Of a DNA stretch of 64,000 nucleotides, positions 60,301 through 64,000 are shown piece by piece. The notes under the pieces are model-generated. The model ran no database searches. It worked only from the letters and a program-made list of their open reading frames with translations, and had not been told where the DNA came from. Origin of the DNA: Zopfochytrium polystomum (Eukaryota; Chytridiomycota; Chytridiomycetes; Chytridiales; Chytridiaceae); NCBI GenBank assembly GCA_025765615.1, contig JAIVFJ010000112.1:139501-203500 (forward strand). Reading direction: 5' to 3'. Positions within the stretch are counted from its first letter, which is position 1. Each line of letters begins with the position of its first letter. The translations under genes and the position numbers were made by a program.

Positions 60301-60635
60301 ATACTAAGGAAGCAGACAGGTGGGAAGCGTCTGTCTGACACCCAGTGCAGCGAGTGTAGGCCTGAAGGGAGTGAAGTCTGTCTATGGTGGAGACAGGTAT
60401 GCAATGCCTCTTGGAACCATCTTGGTCTGCTTCAGCAAGACGACTTTGCCGAGTGGAAGCGACTTTGCGGAGGTGTGTCAGGGTGGTGGACAGAGCCCAC
60501 CAGAGATGACCATGGTGGACAGGGTTGAAGACAACAAGGGACAAATCCAATTAAGTAGTCACACATTAGACAAATGGAACGGACAAAGTTATTGTGCTAT
60601 TTGATATTGGTCCCGACTATGTGAGAAACTGACAT

Positions 60636-60700
60636 AATAGAGCACCAGTTAGCGTGCGCTAAGTGCTGGGGTTCGAATCCCTGCTGCTTTTGCCCAGCGC
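60636..60700 (+). repeat. tRNA-like sequence with intact B box
   Basis: GGGGTTCGAATCCC at about 60668 is a perfect RNA polymerase III B box and T arm, and AGTTAGCGTGCGC upstream recalls a D arm and A box. The anticodon arm is too short for a normal cloverleaf. Most likely the head of a tRNA-derived SINE. Confidence 0.45.
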
Positions 60701-62227
60701 TGAGCCAGAGCACACGCATTTTGTGAAAGTCTGCGGAGGGCGGCCGAAGGTGCCTTAGCTTCCCTACTGTAACGGCAAGTCACGCAAATATTCTAGTTCA
60801 TAATTGGGCTCTTCCAGTGAAGCCTGGGCCGCACAGTGCCAAATGGGTCCAACAACAGTCGCACTGTGCCAACAGTGATTGGTATGTCTGAGCACATGCT
60901 TTGCCTTGGTTTATGCACGTCTGTCTTTTGCCTGCTCCTAAGTCAAGCTGCTTATAAAGATCCTCGTGGCTGGTTGAGTTTGATGCATGATTGGCTGCAG
61001 CCATCAGAGATGCTTTGCACTGGTGCTGTACTGATCCACACACCAGTCAAATTTCTTTTGCAAAGGACACAAGTGGGGCCATGGGGCGAGGGCTCCTTCT
61101 GGGATCCTGGTGTTCTTCCAGCAACAGTGCAAAGAACCTTTTCTACAAGTAGGATTAGTCAATATGCAACTTCCTCTCTTACATCAAGCCAACAGTGGCT
61201 CCGTGTTAGACTTATCACCTGGGGCTTTGCGAGTCAGGTGTTACTGCCTCTGTTTGATCGAAAGGTTGTGTGTTCGAAACTCATAGTGGTCATTTGAACA
61301 TACACAGAGCCCATAAATATTATTATGGACAGTGTTTGAGTAACTCAGATACAACCCTTACCGCCTGCTGGGAATGTCTGGAGCCCAAAGCGTAGATTCA
61401 ATTTGGTTTGGTCTGACTGAGACTACACTGAGGTCTCAGTGACATAGTCTAGGGATTTTATTTGCAAAAACAAGCGTACCTGTCATAAAACTGGAAGGAT
61501 CGGAACTCCTATTATTATTCCCAGTTCTTTAGTTTCCAAGGCGTTATCAAAGTGTATTTGCAGATGACCTGTCTTTATTATTGGCCCGGTTTTACTACTT
61601 TTGTCTTAAAATTTTCTGTTGCACCAGGGTTTTCTCAACGTATTTTCTTTTTCAGTGACTAACATAGACTGCTTAGGGATGGGGTGCCTGAAAGGCCGTA
61701 CCCCGAGCCCGCCCAATTTATTATTTATTTTCGGCACTTGTACATACATGCATATGGTTGGTAAACATAGGTTCTAGCTGGTGTCAAAGCGATGGGATAG
61801 ATCAGGGGGATGGATTGTGTGGCTTAGACCAAATGAGGTGGACAGCAGCTGTCAGCAGCTGTGCAGCTACCTGCAAACAACCAACTGACAAGAATACTCT
61901 CTCTGTACTGGAAATTCAACAAGCAAACTCCAATCAAGAACGAGAAACACAAAGGTGAAAACCCACAAAGCACATAGGGAAAGTCCCAATCGCTCAAATG
62001 GTGTTGTTTTATCGATTTTGAACATGACGAGTGATGATGAGTATTTCAAGGAGTGTGCAGGGGTGCGTAGTACATTGTGAATTGGAAAGCTATTAGCTGA
62101 TGTTCAATTCAGGCTATTTGTGTATGGAGAATTGTCCCTTTGTAGCCAACTTTGGCGATTGTGAGACTGGACTGTAGACTGAACTGGTGCTAGGTGATCC
62201 CATGAAGGGGCTTGGCACGATGGGATG
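60700..62227. other. Repeat-rich, gene-free region
   Basis: Apart from the tRNA-like sequence, it holds AT-richer DNA with short broken frames. No gene supported. Confidence 0.45.
61200..61300 (+). repeat. Second tRNA-like sequence
   Basis: GGTTGTGTGTTCGAAACTCAT carries a near-consensus B box with a four-pair T stem; the upstream arms are degenerate. It is followed by TATTATTATGG, a simple tail like those of other SINEs in this window. Confidence 0.35.
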
Positions 62228-62345
62228 ACTGTGGGGGACAGGCGCGGAGTGCCTACCTCTTGCCCATCTGCTGTGCTGCTGGCCCCATGAGGGTGATGCC
62301 CTGTGGGTGACAAAGGAAGTAGGTGACTGTGGGGGACAGGCGAGT
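62228..62345 (+). repeat. Repeat with GGGGACAGGCGC core, second location
   Basis: TGTGGGGGACAGGCGCGGAG, then CCCATCTGCTGTGCTGCTGG, GATGCCCTGTGGGTGACAAA and again TGTGGGGGACAGGCG: a dimer closely matching 60180-60270. Confidence 0.6.
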
Positions 62346-62781
62346 AGTACAATAATAATGGAAAGAATTAAAAGAACAGATGTTATTGTTGTAGTTGAAG
62401 CAAGTATGATGTCTGGAAAATGTTTGAAAAAATAGAGATTATATTATATTAAGGACAATAAGAAAAACATCAAAGTATTTTGGAGGTATACATATTATAT
62501 GATGTGAGGTAATGCAATTATTGGTGATATTTGAAAAGAAGAAGAGAAAAAATTTGGATTATTCAAAAAAATATTCACAGAAAATAATACAGTAAATTTG
62601 AAAAAGTATCTCTGACGAGATGATAATAAATTCAACAACACGTTAAAGAGAATTCAAATGGAAATCATGCAGTGCATGACCTAGTTGAATTGGAAAAAAG
62701 AATCATGGATAAATCAGAAAAATGAACGAAAGATATGTGCATTTAGTAGCGTCAAAATCACGATCAGGAGGTGCAAAAGGT
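62346..62781. other. AT-rich spacer
   Basis: Strikingly A-rich compared with the rest of the window. No gene seen. Confidence 0.5.
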
Positions 62782-63150
62782 CAATTTTAGAGAAATCATC
62801 AATATCCATGGACTTCAGTGTGAAACTGCCTCCATCCCATGGATTGACTCTATTCTTGTTGTTATCTGCAGAAGGACAAAGTTGGCCCATTTCATTCCCT
62901 GCACTGAGACTATAGATGCACAAGGAACAGCAGATCTGTTTTTGAAGCACATATTCAGGCACCATGTGCTTCCTCAGTCAGTTGTCAGTGACAGAGGACC
63001 ACAGTTCAGATCCCAATTTTGGAAAGCACTCACAGCAGCCCTTTGAATCAAGTCTCAACTGTCATGCACCCTCAGGCTGATGGACAAACAGAAAGAACGA
63101 AGCAGACCCTGGAGCAATCTTCTCTCAAATTTGAACCAGCTTCTGTGTAA
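62782..63150 (+). pseudogene. Ty3/Gypsy integrase fragment
   Basis: Three frames in order: SISMDFSVKLPPSHG (about 62797-62842), then WIDSILVVICRRTKLAHFIP ... VVSDRGPQFRSQFWKALTAAL (about 62840-63044), then NQVSTVMHPQADGQTERTKQ (about 63045-63105). These cover the integrase core, with catalytic Asp (SMDF), Asp (VSDRGPQF) and Glu (GQTER). Two frame shifts and the lack of protease, RT and LTRs make it a dead fragment. Confidence 0.75.
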
Positions 63151-63261
63151 ACATTTCCAGAAACATCAGCATCTGCGATTTCTTCTGTGATTGTATCCCA
63201 TGTCCATTCACTCCAATTATCTTGAGGAATGATTGTATACCCGTCTTCATGTATGGGTCTA

Positions 63262-63855
63262 CTACTCTTAATCAAAAATTGCGGCCGACGACACGGCCCT
63301 CCGGCCTGCAGTATGCCCCGTGCACGCGGCCGGGCTCCACCCGGACGACAGCCACGGCATGTACGGGCTCGGCGGCGGCGCCGACGCCGCGTCGCACTCG
63401 CTGTGGGAACGCGGCGGCTGGGAGGCCGAGGCGTCGCAAGGTCTGCTTGTGGCCCTGGCGCAGGACCGCGAGGACATGTGGCCGACCCGCTGTTTGTCGA
63501 CGCAGGCTCGGGCCTCGGCGTGCACTCCCTGGACTGCTACCGCGCTGTGTTGATCGAAAGGATGTCGGTGAACGCGCATCACTTTCTGGCGACGATCTGC
63601 AGGCACCCGCAGCTTATGCAACGTCGACATTGATTTTTAATGTGAGTTAGGGTGCGGCGTTGTGCGTTTGATGTACCACAAACTGAAACATATACTTTGA
63701 CTTCAAAAAAAAAAAAAAAAAAAACCCCCAGGGCCTTGGCGCCAAACCGACGACATGCGCAATTGGATCGCTCGACTATGACTTTGGGAACGGCAACGCG
63801 ACGTGCGAGGCCTCAGAAATTGCCAAGTACCAGGTTGAACCGAGGCCAGCGTGTT
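63262..63855 (+). pseudogene. FkbM-type methyltransferase, broken
   Basis: HAAGLHPDDSHGMYGLGGG and GGWEAEASQGLLVALAQDRE lie in one frame (63320-63470). DPLFVDAGSGLGVHSLDCYR (SAM-binding motif I) and LIERMSVNAHHFLATICRHP lie in another (63484-63615). After a possible intron (GTGAGT at about 63640 to CCCCAG at about 63731, containing a 20-base A-run) comes GLGAKPTTCAIGSLDYDFGN to a stop at 63857. The order matches FkbM-family methyltransferases as I know them from chytrid-type genomes. The frame change near 63480 means it is a pseudogene unless the sequence has an error. The GC content rises sharply at its left edge, next to the Gypsy fragment. Confidence 0.55.
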
Positions 63856-63857
63856 GA

Positions 63858-64000
63858 GAAGAAATAATGCACAAGCCCCTTCTTTTGCCAATTTCCTTCA
63901 CTTCTTCTTTTTTCTTCCTATTCTCCGAGGTCCTTTATAATCAGTTCTTGTTTACACTCAGTGATCATGGGAACTTCTTCATCCCCAATCACTGTGCAGG
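63858..64000. other. Window end, no gene seen
   Basis: T/C-rich sequence with no supported feature. Confidence 0.4.

Noticed and set aside
60636..60700. Functional tRNA gene with perfect B box
   Set aside because: The distance between A-box-like and B-box sequences is too short for a full cloverleaf and no acceptor pairing was found.

Overview
This window is nuclear DNA from a eukaryote, most likely an early-diverging (chytrid-like) fungus. Evidence for a fungus: GT-AG introns mostly of 60-220 nt, no operons or Shine-Dalgarno sites, a HET-domain protein, a WSC-domain wall protein, a GPI-type secreted protein, a Dbf4 homologue, and Tc1, Copia and Gypsy transposon relics. The narrower placement rests on an FkbM-type methyltransferase remnant, Cys-rich CG..CP modules and the dense microsatellites; it is an inference. 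Genes are GC-rich, with Ala/Pro/Ser/Asp homopolymers. The repeat-filled spacers are clearly poorer in GC.

Layout: 0-4 kb holds the 3' end of an unrecognised gene and a membrane-anchored M28 metallopeptidase. 4.7-11.8 kb is gene-free and made of SINE-like repeats, a palindromic minisatellite, a decayed Tc1/mariner element and a CT-rich complex satellite. 11.9-13.7 kb is a truncated polyubiquitin segment fused in frame to an unknown tail, part of which is duplicated downstream. 14-28.4 kb is gene-dense: two tandem-duplicated membrane proteins with a Cys-rich ectodomain and a coiled-coil tail, an MFS sugar transporter, two small coiled-coil proteins, a HET-domain protein and a nine-exon coiled-coil protein. 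28.6-43.3 kb holds an F-box-like family: one intact gene and at least five decayed copies, one of them split by a Tc1-type element. A SET-domain gene and an arrestin-like gene lie among these copies. 43.6-48.7 kb carries Dbf4 (activating subunit of the Cdc7 kinase) and a GPI-anchored secreted protein. 49-54.4 kb is repeats and a dead Copia element. 54.4-59 kb carries a two-WSC-domain protein and a carnitine-acyltransferase-like enzyme. 59-64 kb is repeats, a Gypsy integrase fragment and a broken FkbM-type methyltransferase.

Functional links are loose, as is normal for fungi. The most suggestive grouping is at 14-24.5 kb. Four minus-strand coiled-coil proteins, two of them receptor-like membrane proteins, may share a C-terminal motif and lie next to a HET-domain gene. 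This arrangement would fit a self/non-self recognition locus but is unproven. Exon boundaries were derived by hand from splice consensus, reading-phase continuity and family alignment. Start codons are less certain than internal junctions.
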